Positions 8,459 to 16,795 of a DNA stretch of 48,353 bases are shown piece after piece. Positions within the stretch are counted from its first letter, which is position 1. The number at the start of each line of letters is the position of its first letter. The DNA comes from an uncultured Mycoplasmatales bacterium. Lineage in GTDB: Bacteria > Bacillota_I > Bacilli_A > UBA3375. Below the pieces are notes generated by a model. That model was not told where the DNA came from and did not search any database. It saw nothing but the letters and a program-made list of their open reading frames with translations. The position numbers were made by a program, and so were the translations under genes. Location: NCBI GenBank assembly GCA_937936465.1, contig CALDDH010000007.1, forward strand, positions 1 to 48,353, written 5' to 3'.

Positions 8459-8809
8459 TTACATTTGCTTATTTGTAATAATTGTTTTACGTTTTAATTG
8501 ACGATCTTTTCTACTACCAAAATATTGATAGTCATACTCAATTTCTAATTCAAATGAGTCTAGGAATTGATCTCCATCAATTGGCTCTAGCTTTATAATA
8601 TACTTATTATTATATTGATCATTTAATTGGCTAATTTCTTCTTCTGTACTTTCAATATCATCTCCGTTTTTCTCGACAATTAATGCAGAGGATTGTAAGA
8701 AAACTTCCATCTGATTTAATTGTACAAATATAAGTACAACATTTATAAACCATATAAAACAAATAATAAAAAAGAAAAACATTATTGGCTTTGTAAATAC
8801 ATTCATCAT
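8459..8809 (-). CDS. TadE/pseudopilin-like single-pass protein
   Basis: A 116-residue protein with a basic-free N-terminus MMNVFTKP, a strong membrane helix at about 8-30 and a soluble C-terminal part rich in beta-prone and charged residues. The topology is that of TadE/TadF minor pilins. The start is in an ATGA overlap with the preceding similar gene. No processing site motif is obvious. The function as a minor pilin is inferred from topology and location directly before the CpaF-type ATPase. Confidence 0.55.
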   Translation of the reverse strand: MMNVFTKPIMFFFFIICFIWFINVVLIFVQLNQMEVFLQSSALIVEKNGDDIESTEEEISQLNDQYNNKYIIKLEPIDGDQFLDSFELEIEYDYQYFGSRKDRQLKRKTIITNKQM

Positions 8810-9141
8810 TCCACACTTTCTAAAATAAAGACTTTACTCATTTCATAAATATCTTCTTCAAAGGTTGATTTGATCATCACCTCAACTACTAATGGACTTT
8901 CTAATAAAATATTAACTCCAATTTGATAGTCAATTAAATAGTTATTTTCTAAACTTGAAAATTTAATCAGTTGATAAAACAACTCTTCTGGATCAACCAT
9001 TGATTGATATTCACGCAAACTATCAACATCAAATGATGTATAAATGGCATTTTGGGCAAAACTATCTAAATCATTAAATTGGGAAAAGTATACATTCCAC
9101 CTAAAACCGACAAATAAAAATAAAGCATAAAAAGGTAACAT
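8806..9141 (-). CDS. second TadE/pseudopilin-like single-pass protein
   Basis: The ATG at 9141 gives 111 residues and has GAGGTGG about 10 bases upstream; a TTG at 9159 would add six residues but overlaps the upstream stop, so the ATG is preferred. One N-terminal membrane helix (about residues 2-18) is followed by a soluble domain of about 90 residues. Topology matches its downstream neighbour, and the two probably form a pair of minor pilins of the Tad-like machine. No family motif was recognised. Confidence 0.5.
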   Translation of the reverse strand: MLPFYALFLFVGFRWNVYFSQFNDLDSFAQNAIYTSFDVDSLREYQSMVDPEELFYQLIKFSSLENNYLIDYQIGVNILLESPLVVEVMIKSTFEEDIYEMSKVFILESVE

Positions 9142-9155
9142 TATTAAAATCCACC

Positions 9156-11192
9156 TCAATCTATTTCAACCATCCCTTGACCTTCTAAACTTTCAAGAAA
9201 CATAATAAATTCTTGGTTGTTCCCTTGTAAATTTTCATCGCTTTGTTCGATCCAGTCTTTAATTTCCTTTTTAGCTGATTTGCTAATTTCAATATAATAA
9301 TCATATTCTGAAACAGCTGATTGCTCAATTGCTTTGTTTAGATCTCCTTGATTATTTGCCCATAATCTGCTCATGTGATTTGGAAATGGATTTTCTCGAT
9401 TTATTCCTCTAATATAAAATAAATCATTTCTATTCATACCGATTAAATTACCATGAATATCAATATATGAATTTAAAGTGACATCAATTTGATTTAACCC
9501 TAAGTTATTAATTTGAATTTCAAAGGGATGCTTACCTTTATCTAAGTTAAACTTAGTATAGATTACTCTGGATTCAGATGTTATATCCGATAATTGACTA
9601 GTATCATAACTAATCTTTCCCTGTTGATCACGATAAACAATTGGTAAAGTATATTCATCTTTATTTTTTTCTAATGGAATTATCCCAGTGCATGAATCTA
9701 AATCAATAAGGTCACAATCAATTGCTACATTGACTTCAGGATCATTAACTTTAGTTTGCATATATGGATAATTATTACTATATTTAAAGTTAACTTTAAT
9801 ATTAAACACACCTCCAGCATAAAAATGTTCAAATGAAGAATTTAGCTTTTGAAGATCATCTTGAATTGATGTAATTGGACTTGTTACATAAATTTCAATT
9901 GTTTCATAATATTCAGTAATTTGATCAGATAATGTTATTTTATAACCACTATTGGCTTTAATTTCAATTAAATTTTCAGTTTGATTATTTTGCAAATCAA
10001 TTTCAATATCTTCTCTATTTGAGCCTGGGATAAGTGCAGTAATATTATTATCAATATCATTACTATCATAATAAGTATTATTTGCTGGCATCAATGTAAC
10101 CGATACATTAGCAGGAGCTGATACATTTGAAAAAGTCATTTCAATATTTTGATCATTGACTGAGACTACTTTAGTTTTAACCTCTCCATTTACCTCAAAA
10201 ATTGCTAATATTTCTCCATCTGCATTTATATCGTTATATCTATAATCAACTCCAACTGTATAATCTGCATCTTCTATTACAATTTCTGAATAAATATCAT
10301 CAATAGCAACATTTGCTTTAGAGCTAACAGTTAATTTACTATTTCCTGGTCCTAAAAAATCAAAATAGATACTTGATGCCCAACCAGTATATGAATTTTG
10401 ATGATCAGGTTTAGCAATTTTTTTATACCCATTTATTTCATTACTAGGATAAATTCCAACTTGATACCAATTTGTTGGATAATCATATTTAACTTTATTT
10501 GTTTTATAAATACCATCTTGTTGAAAATAGTAATTATATCCACCATAACTAAATTTTGATGAATCTTTTCCAGGACCATTTCGAACATAAACATATTCAG
10601 AATTTAACTTTAAATCAACATCATCTACATCAGATGTGAAATTATATTCTAAATTATTTTCTTGATAATTATCTTCTGTATCTGGAGAATATAATTTTGT
10701 ATAACGCTTTGTATTTGTTTCTTTATTTTCAATATATAAATAAAACTCATATTCATATGGGTATTGAAAAACAGATAATGGAATTTGAACTTCAAAACTG
10801 ACATTCTTATAATAGTAATTACAATCAGTTGGCTCTTGAAAATGAATACTATTATTACAATAATCAACCCCAACATATTTATTTACTTCTGTAAGGTCAT
10901 ATTTATTTGATATCATTGTATCATAATAATATTTTTCACCACTACTTTCATAAACCATAATATCTATATTTAAAATATTATTGTTGTTGTAATGAGATGT
11001 TTCTGGAATGTAACCCCACCCTGAAAAATACAACCCATTTTGATCTAAATTAACATCAATTAATTCATATGCAATCCCCAAACGACCCTTTTGATCTGTA
11101 TACTGATAATCTGAATAATCTTTTGCTTGAATGATAACTATTGATTGAATTAATATAAGTGTGCTTATTACTAATATTTTTATAAATTTCAT
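9156..11192 (-). CDS. large secreted protein of the Tad-like locus, SH3-like segment
   Basis: A 678-residue protein with a clear signal peptide (residues 1-23, ending IQAKDY). It is Tyr/Asn/Asp-rich and mostly beta-predicted. An N-terminal domain (about 25-180) contains SGWGYIPE and a Cys pair (CNNS, CNYY). A stretch at about 200-285 (VYVRNGPGKDSS to TGWASSIYFDFLG) resembles a bacterial SH3 fold. Later parts hold SKANVAIDDI and a second Cys pair. There is no C-terminal anchor or LPxTG. It has a good ribosome site (AGGAGAAT) and overlaps the genes on both sides. It is likely the exposed adhesin or tip protein of the pilus-like machine, but that role is inferred from location only. Confidence 0.7.
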   Translation of the reverse strand: MKFIKILVISTLILIQSIVIIQAKDYSDYQYTDQKGRLGIAYELIDVNLDQNGLYFSGWGYIPETSHYNNNNILNIDIMVYESSGEKYYYDTMISNKYDLTEVNKYVGVDYCNNSIHFQEPTDCNYYYKNVSFEVQIPLSVFQYPYEYEFYLYIENKETNTKRYTKLYSPDTEDNYQENNLEYNFTSDVDDVDLKLNSEYVYVRNGPGKDSSKFSYGGYNYYFQQDGIYKTNKVKYDYPTNWYQVGIYPSNEINGYKKIAKPDHQNSYTGWASSIYFDFLGPGNSKLTVSSKANVAIDDIYSEIVIEDADYTVGVDYRYNDINADGEILAIFEVNGEVKTKVVSVNDQNIEMTFSNVSAPANVSVTLMPANNTYYDSNDIDNNITALIPGSNREDIEIDLQNNQTENLIEIKANSGYKITLSDQITEYYETIEIYVTSPITSIQDDLQKLNSSFEHFYAGGVFNIKVNFKYSNNYPYMQTKVNDPEVNVAIDCDLIDLDSCTGIIPLEKNKDEYTLPIVYRDQQGKISYDTSQLSDITSESRVIYTKFNLDKGKHPFEIQINNLGLNQIDVTLNSYIDIHGNLIGMNRNDLFYIRGINRENPFPNHMSRLWANNQGDLNKAIEQSAVSEYDYYIEISKSAKKEIKDWIEQSDENLQGNNQEFIMFLESLEGQGMVEID

Positions 11193-11611
11193 ATTCTCCT
11201 AACCTTTGTGTAAATATAAATACAAATTATTACGAAAGCCAAAAAATAATATTCAACAAAATCTTTTGATTCATTTATTTCAAATGAATTATTAGTTTGA
11301 TTATTTTCATCAACATTCTTATTTTCTATGATATCTTTTTGTTCATATTCAATACTTTGATTTAATGTAGTTTGATTAGTTAGAGGATCAGTAAAATCAC
11401 TTTCAACTATCTGCTCATTTTCATCAACTATTATATAATCTTGATCACTATTTGAAACACACATTTGAGCAGGTACATATTGATAATTACGATCATCATA
11501 TATAATTATTTGATTTTCACTACTACAATATTCTTGTGCTAAAAAAGTAGACTGATTAATGATTATATTAATTATAATTATTGACAACCAGATTTTTGAT
11601 TTTGAACACAT
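11189..11611 (-). CDS. small surface protein with signal peptide and C-terminal anchor
   Basis: A 140-residue protein with an N-terminal signal sequence (about 7-25), an Asn/Gln/Glu-rich external part with two Cys, and a C-terminal membrane helix (about 118-134) ending KVRRI. It is a type I membrane protein exposed outside. The ATG lies within the upstream gene (34-base overlap) with no clear ribosome site, which suggests translational coupling. I do not recognise a family. It sits between an unknown small protein and the large secreted protein of the Tad-like operon. Confidence 0.6.
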   Translation of the reverse strand: MCSKSKIWLSIIIINIIINQSTFLAQEYCSSENQIIIYDDRNYQYVPAQMCVSNSDQDYIIVDENEQIVESDFTDPLTNQTTLNQSIEYEQKDIIENKNVDENNQTNNSFEINESKDFVEYYFLAFVIICIYIYTKVRRI

Positions 11612-11985
11612 AGTGCATTGTAATAAATCTTACTAGTCCCTTCATATTCTTTTTCATTAACAATAATTTTAATCGGAGCAAACTCTCCAAGCTCTAAGAT
11701 TATTCTCATTTCTTTACCAGTAGCTGAAATAACTGATGTTGAATTATATATCTTTTCATATTCTTTAGTCTCTTGATTATAAATATATTTTTCTAAACCA
11801 TTCTTATCTACTTCTTTATAACTTAATTTAAAATTTAAATATTCAATTTCTATTCCCTCTTTTGTAATTAACTTTTGAACAGTATCAGTTATATTTAATT
11901 CTTTTAATTTAATTTCATCATTATGATATTGTTCAAATTGACTTTGTGTTGGAATCTTTTTGATTATTCCTTTATAAACTTTCAT
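11578..11985 (-). CDS. hypothetical protein, first gene of the Tad-like operon
   Basis: A 135-residue protein without signal peptide or membrane helix, with mixed alpha/beta character and two Cys close to the C-terminus (ALCVQNQKSGCQ). It starts at an ATG with a strong ribosome site (GGAGGTAAC) and is the first of ten overlapping or closely spaced genes down to radC. The leader can form a short CCTTT/AAAGG hairpin (about 11993-12006) that would include part of the ribosome site. No family recognised. Confidence 0.6.
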   Translation of the reverse strand: MKVYKGIIKKIPTQSQFEQYHNDEIKLKELNITDTVQKLITKEGIEIEYLNFKLSYKEVDKNGLEKYIYNQETKEYEKIYNSTSVISATGKEMRIILELGEFAPIKIIVNEKEYEGTSKIYYNALCVQNQKSGCQ

Positions 11986-12059
11986 GTTACCTCCTTTTAG
12001 TAAAGGTCTTGCCCCTACAATATTATTATTACTAATTTAATAAATTTACTCTCACATTA

Positions 12060-12088
12060 TTGATTTAAATTTTTAAATATGCTATAAT
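12060..12088 (+). promoter_or_regulatory. promoter of tRNA-Leu
   Basis: TTGATT (12060-12065), 17-base spacer, TATAAT (12083-12088). It ends 10 bases before the tRNA. Confidence 0.85.
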
Positions 12089-12098
12089 TTTTTTAAGT

Positions 12099-12185
12099 GC
12101 CGACTTGATGGAATTGGCAGACATGTCAGACTCAAAATCTGATGGTAGTAATACCGTACCGGTTCAAGTCCGGTAGTCGGTACCA
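12099..12185 (+). tRNA. tRNA-Leu (anticodon CAA)
   Basis: An 87-base class II tRNA. The acceptor stem GCCGACT pairs with AGTCGGT (one G-U). The anticodon stem TCAGA/TCTGA encloses the loop CTCAAAA with anticodon CAA, reading UUG. A long variable arm (GGTAGTAATACC) and a T-arm with GGTTCAAGTCC follow, and CCA is encoded at 12183-12185. Confidence 0.97.
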
Positions 12186-12193
12186 TTTTAAAT

Positions 12194-12237
12194 AAAAAAG
12201 TATTTAAGCCTTTAATTATTGGTTTAAGTACTTTTTT
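12194..12237 (+). terminator. terminator after tRNA-Leu
   Basis: A 17-bp imperfect stem (12194-12210 with 12221-12237, two wobble pairs) ends in a T-run. It lies nine bases past the tRNA CCA end. Confidence 0.9.
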
Positions 12238-12324
12238 ATATTCAAAATTAATGATTCAGAAAAATCTATTAATTTAGTCAATATTATATTTACAGAATTT
12301 AAAGACAATGTATTAAATGGAAAT

Positions 12325-12389
12325 TAGTTTACAATATGGTTGACTACATTTCTAAATATTAATTCAACTAGTTTACAATATGGTTGACT
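12325..12389. repeat. 21-bp direct repeat, two copies 44 bp apart
   Basis: The 21-base unit that begins TAGTTTACAATATGG occurs at 12325-12345 and again at 12369-12389, identical over its length. It lies in a non-coding stretch just before a decayed gene and may be a local duplication or a pair of binding sites. Confidence 0.9.
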
Positions 12390-12509
12390 GGAATATTAAA
12401 TAATTTAACAAGCAAGGGGCTTCTTGTTAGTTATATTGCCAAAGATAATAAGACTAAATTATATGAATTAAAACCAAACTTTAAACTAAATTATTTAAAT
12501 AATGATTAA
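12372..12509 (+). pseudogene. 3' remnant of a winged-helix-type gene
   Basis: An open frame without usable start runs to the TAA at 12507-12509. It reads TGILNNLTSKGLLVSYI and then KTKLYELKPNF, the look of the recognition helix and wing of a winged-helix DNA-binding protein. A stop at 12369-12371 and the 21-bp duplication interrupt anything upstream. The rest of 12241-12547 holds no other gene; the promoter of the next gene starts at the end of this remnant. Confidence 0.45.
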
Positions 12510-12523
12510 TATAATGTTATAAT
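12494..12523 (+). promoter_or_regulatory. promoter of the zinc-ribbon / CDF gene group
   Basis: An extended -10 TGTTATAAT (12515-12523) with an 18-base spaced TTTAAA (12494-12499). The ribosome site GGGGGG and the start at 12548 follow closely. Confidence 0.6.
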
Positions 12524-12547
12524 AATATTAATTAAATAGGGGGGAAT

Positions 12548-12754
12548 ATGAAATGCAATAACTGTGATAATGATAATGCTCAAATTATTCAAGAAACTGT
12601 TGGGAGTGTCCAATCAAGTAGTTTTGGTAAAGTAATATGTACATGGATAATTTGTTGGCCATGGGGATTATATAATTTAGTAAAAACTAAAGATTATCGT
12701 CGTGAAGTAAACTACAAATACTGTCCTGATTGTGGGAGTAAAGATAGAATATAA
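12548..12754 (+). CDS. small zinc-ribbon protein
   Basis: A 68-residue protein with an N-terminal CxxC (Cys3, Cys6) and a C-terminal CPDCG, the two halves of a zinc ribbon, separated by a hydrophobic, Trp-rich stretch (CTWIICWPWGLYNL). The middle could insert in or lie on the membrane. A very strong ribosome site precedes the ATG. It starts a plus-strand group with a DUF2085 membrane protein and a CDF metal transporter, so a metal-related role is possible, but none is shown. Confidence 0.75.
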   Translation: MKCNNCDNDNAQIIQETVGSVQSSSFGKVICTWIICWPWGLYNLVKTKDYRREVNYKYCPDCGSKDRI

Positions 12755-13109
12755 TAAATTAACCTTTTGGAAATATAGCATGAAAATAGGAAAATTTTTA
12801 GGATGTCATCAAATTCATCAAAGATCTCCAATAGTTTTTGGGTATCAATTTTTTATATGCTATAGATGTTTAGGTATTTATTTAGGTAATATATGTTCAC
12901 TACTCATTATAATATTTTTCAATAATTTGATTAAAGTTGAAGATTATTATATATATATACTTTTATTAATGCCAATGTTAATTGACAGCTTCATTCAGTT
13001 ATCTAATAAAGATTATTTATCCAATTCCTATAAAAGACTTATCACTGGTTTTTTATTTGGTTATAGTATAATAATCTTAATTTATATTTTAATTAGCTTA
13101 ATATTTTAA
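12732..13109 (+). CDS. DUF2085 membrane protein
   Basis: A membrane protein carrying the DUF2085 signature: CHQIHQRSP, then ICYRCLGIYLG. Three hydrophobic helices follow (about 55-70, 75-90, 103-124). The Cys/His pattern suggests metal binding at the membrane. The longest frame begins at a GTG (12732) inside the zinc-ribbon gene and gives 125 residues; the ATG at 12780 gives 109 residues and starts just before the conserved block, so it may be the true start. The ribosome site is weak for either. Function unknown for the whole family. Confidence 0.8.
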   Translation: MGVKIEYNKLTFWKYSMKIGKFLGCHQIHQRSPIVFGYQFFICYRCLGIYLGNICSLLIIIFFNNLIKVEDYYIYILLLMPMLIDSFIQLSNKDYLSNSYKRLITGFLFGYSIIILIYILISLIF

Positions 13110-13160
13110 TAGTTATTAACTTTATATTCAGTTATTTATCAACTAAGGGGGACCAGCTAA

Positions 13161-14039
13161 ATGAATAAGAAAAATAAGCAACATGCCCATAATCACTTAA
13201 CTGGTGATAACAATTTATTAATTGCATTCTTTTTAAATATTAGTTTTGTCTTAGTAGAAATCATTGGTGGTATAATGACAAATAGTATTTCAATTTTATC
13301 TGATGCTATACATGACTTAGGTGATAGCATTACAATTTTAATTGCTTATTTTCTTGATCGATTATCCACTAAAAGTTCAAATAATAATTTTACTTATGGT
13401 TATAAAAGAGTTTCACTAATTGGTGCTCTACTTACTTCGATTATTTTAATAATATCATCATGTTTAATTATTATATCAGCGTTTAACAGACTAACTGACC
13501 CACAGGTTGTAAATGCTGAATTGATGCTTGTAATAGCTTTGTTTGGTATTGCTATTAATAGTTTTGGTGTCTACAAAGTTTTTAAATCAAAAAAAATGAT
13601 TAGTCGAGCTATAATGTTACACTTACTTGAAGATGTCTTAGGTTGGATTGCTATTTTTATTTCTTCAATTTTCATTATAATATTTGATTGGTATGTATTA
13701 GATCCCTTATTATCAATTGTAATTGCAATATTTATTTTATATAATGCTATTAAAAATGCATATTTAACAACTAAATTATTTATGGACAAAGTTCCAGATG
13801 AGATAGATTTTGATCAAGTTAGTATTGATTTAAATAAAATAGATCAGATTGAAAGTTTACATTGCCTTAAAATATGGACAACAGATGGAATTGACAACTA
13901 CCTCACATGTCATGTTGTTTTAAATGAGATAGATAACTCAGAAATAACTTTACAAATAATTAATAAATATTTAAAAAATTATAATATTAAAACAAGCACA
14001 ATTCAATTTGAAAGTCAAAATAATAAATGTAATTTATAA
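13161..14039 (+). CDS. cation diffusion facilitator (zinc/metal exporter)
   Basis: A 292-residue CDF transporter. It has a short His-rich start (KKNKQHAHNH), six membrane helices, the transport-site motif SDAIHDLGDS in helix 2 and HLLEDVLGW in helix 5 (the H-x3-D pair typical of Zn-type CDFs), and a C-terminal cytoplasmic domain. It exchanges a metal ion, most likely Zn2+ by the His-Asp motif, for protons. The ATG has an excellent ribosome site (AGGGGGA). It lies 51 bases after the DUF2085 gene with no promoter visible in between, so the three plus-strand genes are probably co-transcribed. CzcD or ZitB would be the nearest named types. Confidence 0.92.
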   Translation: MNKKNKQHAHNHLTGDNNLLIAFFLNISFVLVEIIGGIMTNSISILSDAIHDLGDSITILIAYFLDRLSTKSSNNNFTYGYKRVSLIGALLTSIILIISSCLIIISAFNRLTDPQVVNAELMLVIALFGIAINSFGVYKVFKSKKMISRAIMLHLLEDVLGWIAIFISSIFIIIFDWYVLDPLLSIVIAIFILYNAIKNAYLTTKLFMDKVPDEIDFDQVSIDLNKIDQIESLHCLKIWTTDGIDNYLTCHVVLNEIDNSEITLQIINKYLKNYNIKTSTIQFESQNNKCNL

Positions 14040-14111
14040 AATAATATTTATACTATCAGAATAATAATATAAATATACTAATGAAGCAAAAAACATATTA
14101 TAGTAACAATA

Positions 14112-14141
14112 AAGAATTCTATATAATAGAATTCTTCTTTT
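14112..14141. terminator. terminator between the CDF gene and glmM
   Basis: A perfect 10-bp stem (14112-14121 with 14127-14136) is followed by a T-rich tract on plus. It serves the CDF gene and may also slow minus-strand readthrough from glmM, whose stop is at 14153. Confidence 0.8.
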
Positions 14142-14152
14142 TGTATAAAATA

Positions 14153-15460
14153 TTATTTAATATAACTAATAATTTCTTGACTAATCTGATGACAAATATC
14201 AATGTCTTGATGTTCAACCATAACACGGATTAATTCTTCTGTCCCACTTGCTCTAACAAGTATTCTTCCTTTTCCATCTATTTCTTTTGATAGTTTATCA
14301 ATTAATTGATTTAATTTTTGGTCTGTCATTATAACTTTTTTATTTTCAACTTTTTTATTTACTAAGACTTGAGGGAATTTCTGCATTTCTTGTGAAATTT
14401 GCTTTAAACTAATTTCATTTAAAATACTCGCTAACATTACACTAACAAGTACTCCATCTCCCGTTGGTAAAAGATCTGGTAAAATTATATGTCCAGATTG
14501 CTCTCCACCTAAAGATCTTTTATCTTGATTTAATTTTTGCATTACAAAACGATCACCAACGGCAACTTTATCATATGTAACATTAATTTGATCTAAACTT
14601 TTTAAAAGTCCTAAATTAGCCATAACTGTTAAAACAACATGATTATCTTTTAATTGATTATTTTTCAATAAATGTTTAGCTAAAATATAAATAATGTAAT
14701 CTCCATCATATACACTTCCATTTGGACCAACAAGCATAAGTCTGTCCGCATCACCATCATATGCAAATCCAAAATCAAAATCTTTATCTTTAATATATTC
14801 AACAAGTGTTTGAATATGTGTTGACCCAACTTGATTATTAATATTTATTCCATCGGGAATGTTACCAATAACTTCGACTTGAGCACCAAGTTTTGCAAAT
14901 ATTTCTGGTGCAATTAAATAAGCTGATCCATGTGAACAATCTAATGCAATCTTTAAACCACTTAAATCTTTTGCAATTCCTTTTACATAATTAATATATT
15001 GATTAGTTATATTTAAATTAAAATTATGTTTACCTAATTTTTCAATTTCAACTTTATTATATTTTTTACTTATTAATACTTCTTCAATATCTTTTTCTAA
15101 TTGATCATTAATTTTTTGTCCATTTGAACCAAATAATTTAATTCCATTATCACTATATATATTATGAGAAGCTGAAATCATTATTCCATAATCATATTTA
15201 TTATTTAAAATTGCATATGAAATAATTGGTGTTGAAATAACACCAAATGAATCAACATCAATTCCCGCTTCAAGTAAACCTGTTATTAATGCTGTCTCTA
15301 AAATATCTGAACTTATCCTTGGGTCCTTACCAATTGCAATCTTTATATTTTCTTTTTTTAAGATAGTTCCTGCACTAAGACCAACAGCATATGCAAATTG
15401 TGGAGTTAATTTACTACCATAGGCACCTCTTATTCCATCAGTTCCAAAATATTTATTCAT
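14153..15460 (-). CDS. glmM: phosphoglucosamine mutase
   Basis: A 435-residue alpha-D-phosphohexomutase that converts glucosamine-6-phosphate to glucosamine-1-phosphate for UDP-GlcNAc and wall synthesis. It starts MNKYFGTDGIRG, has the catalytic phosphoserine loop ISASHN (Ser98), the metal loop DGDADR, the sugar-binding GGEQSGH and the phosphate-binding RASGTE near the C-terminus. The length is slightly under the usual 445-450. It is the last gene of the cdaA-cdaR-glmM operon, a conserved arrangement in which CdaR and GlmM modulate the cyclase. A ribosome site GGAGAAA precedes the ATG. Confidence 0.97.
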   Translation of the reverse strand: MNKYFGTDGIRGAYGSKLTPQFAYAVGLSAGTILKKENIKIAIGKDPRISSDILETALITGLLEAGIDVDSFGVISTPIISYAILNNKYDYGIMISASHNIYSDNGIKLFGSNGQKINDQLEKDIEEVLISKKYNKVEIEKLGKHNFNLNITNQYINYVKGIAKDLSGLKIALDCSHGSAYLIAPEIFAKLGAQVEVIGNIPDGININNQVGSTHIQTLVEYIKDKDFDFGFAYDGDADRLMLVGPNGSVYDGDYIIYILAKHLLKNNQLKDNHVVLTVMANLGLLKSLDQINVTYDKVAVGDRFVMQKLNQDKRSLGGEQSGHIILPDLLPTGDGVLVSVMLASILNEISLKQISQEMQKFPQVLVNKKVENKKVIMTDQKLNQLIDKLSKEIDGKGRILVRASGTEELIRVMVEHQDIDICHQISQEIISYIK

Positions 15461-15478
15461 TATATTTCTCCTGTTTTA

Positions 15479-16786
15479 TTATTCTTTTTCTTCAATATTT
15501 AATTTTACTTTTTCATCTGATAATTCAACATCCACATATTGATTAGTACTATAAAGAATTGGTAATTCATAAACACCAGCTGCTTCAATATCAGTTAAAT
15601 CTACATATAATGAGATATCATCTTCATCAAAGCTATCTATCACACTATCAGCTCCTGTAACTGTAATACTAATTGTTGCACTATCTAAATCTTCAACTAT
15701 TACAGAATAGATAGAATTCAAATTTTCTTTTCTAATTTGAACATTATCTATTGTTTTACTTTTACCTTTATCAAGTTTAATTTTAATTGTCTTAGTTGGC
15801 TCTGTTGTGAATACATTTGGTGGCAGAACTGCACTTCCTGTTACTACTGCTTCGTCATCTTTTATGCCAGATAAATCAAAAACATATTCCACTTTATCTA
15901 TTTTAGATATTTCATCTTGTTCACCATAAAGTTCTGTAGTAATTGGTATATCACCATTATCTTCACATTCAACAATTTGGTCTTCTTGACATGCAAATGA
16001 AATATATTTATTATCTGGTTTACCAATAAATTGATATTCTGCTTCAACAATTGTTGTTGCAATTTCAAATGGTTGTGTGATATTTATTGTTTCAAAATTA
16101 GTTTCAACATCAACCACTTGACCTTTATTATCATATACAACAATTGGTGCTTCTATTTCTTCTTCTTTTGTTTTAGCATCTTCAAGTTCATTTAAATCAA
16201 CTAATGCAACAACTTTTTCAATACTATTTATTTCTTGAGAGCCACCTTCAACAATTATTGTATCTCTTGATAACTCAGGTTGTTTAAGAATATAACCTTT
16301 TGAAATACTTTGAGATCCAACATAATCAACTTGAATTGGTAACTCACGCGTTATTTTTTTTTGAACATCTAATTCAATTTCTTCAATTGTTGGTTTAATA
16401 TTAACATCACCACTATAATTAAATTCCAGCATTTGATTTAAATTAATTGTTTTTATTCCTTCACTTTCAATCGGCAATTCCAATGTTGCTGTTATTGTAT
16501 CTTTTTTATTCATAGCAGCTTGGACATTACTTTTTGTTCCTGTAATTGTTGCAGATATTTCTTCAGGATAACCAGTTACAACATATCCCTCATCATATAC
16601 AACATCTAAAGGAATATTTTCAATGTATTCAGTTGTATGAAAAACCTCAGAATCATAACCAATTACTCCATTAATTGAAATGAAAAATGCAAGTGCCATT
16701 AAAAAAGAAAAGATTCGTAGAAAATTGTCATTTCTAAAATATTTTTTGATTATTTTTTGTTCCTTTGTCAATAAATCTTTCATCAT
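15479..16786 (-). CDS. cdaR: CdaA regulatory protein CdaR (YbbR domains)
   Basis: A 435-residue protein with one N-terminal membrane helix (about 24-41) and a long extracellular part made of four YbbR-like repeats of about 85-95 residues each (recurring patterns of the kind PLDVVYDEGYVVTGYP and LPIQVDYVGSQSISKGY). CdaR binds CdaA at the membrane and adjusts its cyclase activity. The gene lies between cdaA and glmM, 9 and 18 bases from them. The length and domain number are as expected for Bacillota. Confidence 0.93.
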   Translation of the reverse strand: MMKDLLTKEQKIIKKYFRNDNFLRIFSFLMALAFFISINGVIGYDSEVFHTTEYIENIPLDVVYDEGYVVTGYPEEISATITGTKSNVQAAMNKKDTITATLELPIESEGIKTINLNQMLEFNYSGDVNIKPTIEEIELDVQKKITRELPIQVDYVGSQSISKGYILKQPELSRDTIIVEGGSQEINSIEKVVALVDLNELEDAKTKEEEIEAPIVVYDNKGQVVDVETNFETINITQPFEIATTIVEAEYQFIGKPDNKYISFACQEDQIVECEDNGDIPITTELYGEQDEISKIDKVEYVFDLSGIKDDEAVVTGSAVLPPNVFTTEPTKTIKIKLDKGKSKTIDNVQIRKENLNSIYSVIVEDLDSATISITVTGADSVIDSFDEDDISLYVDLTDIEAAGVYELPILYSTNQYVDVELSDEKVKLNIEEKE

Positions 16787-16795
16787 ATAAAACTC

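Noticed and set aside
10649-10876. 75-codon minus-strand frame inside the 678-residue protein gene
   Set aside because: A different frame of the same strand within a longer coding region, low complexity Ile/Lys content.
11986-12058. Possible riboswitch before the Tad-like operon
   Set aside because: Only a 5-bp hairpin near the ribosome site is seen; no known aptamer core could be matched.
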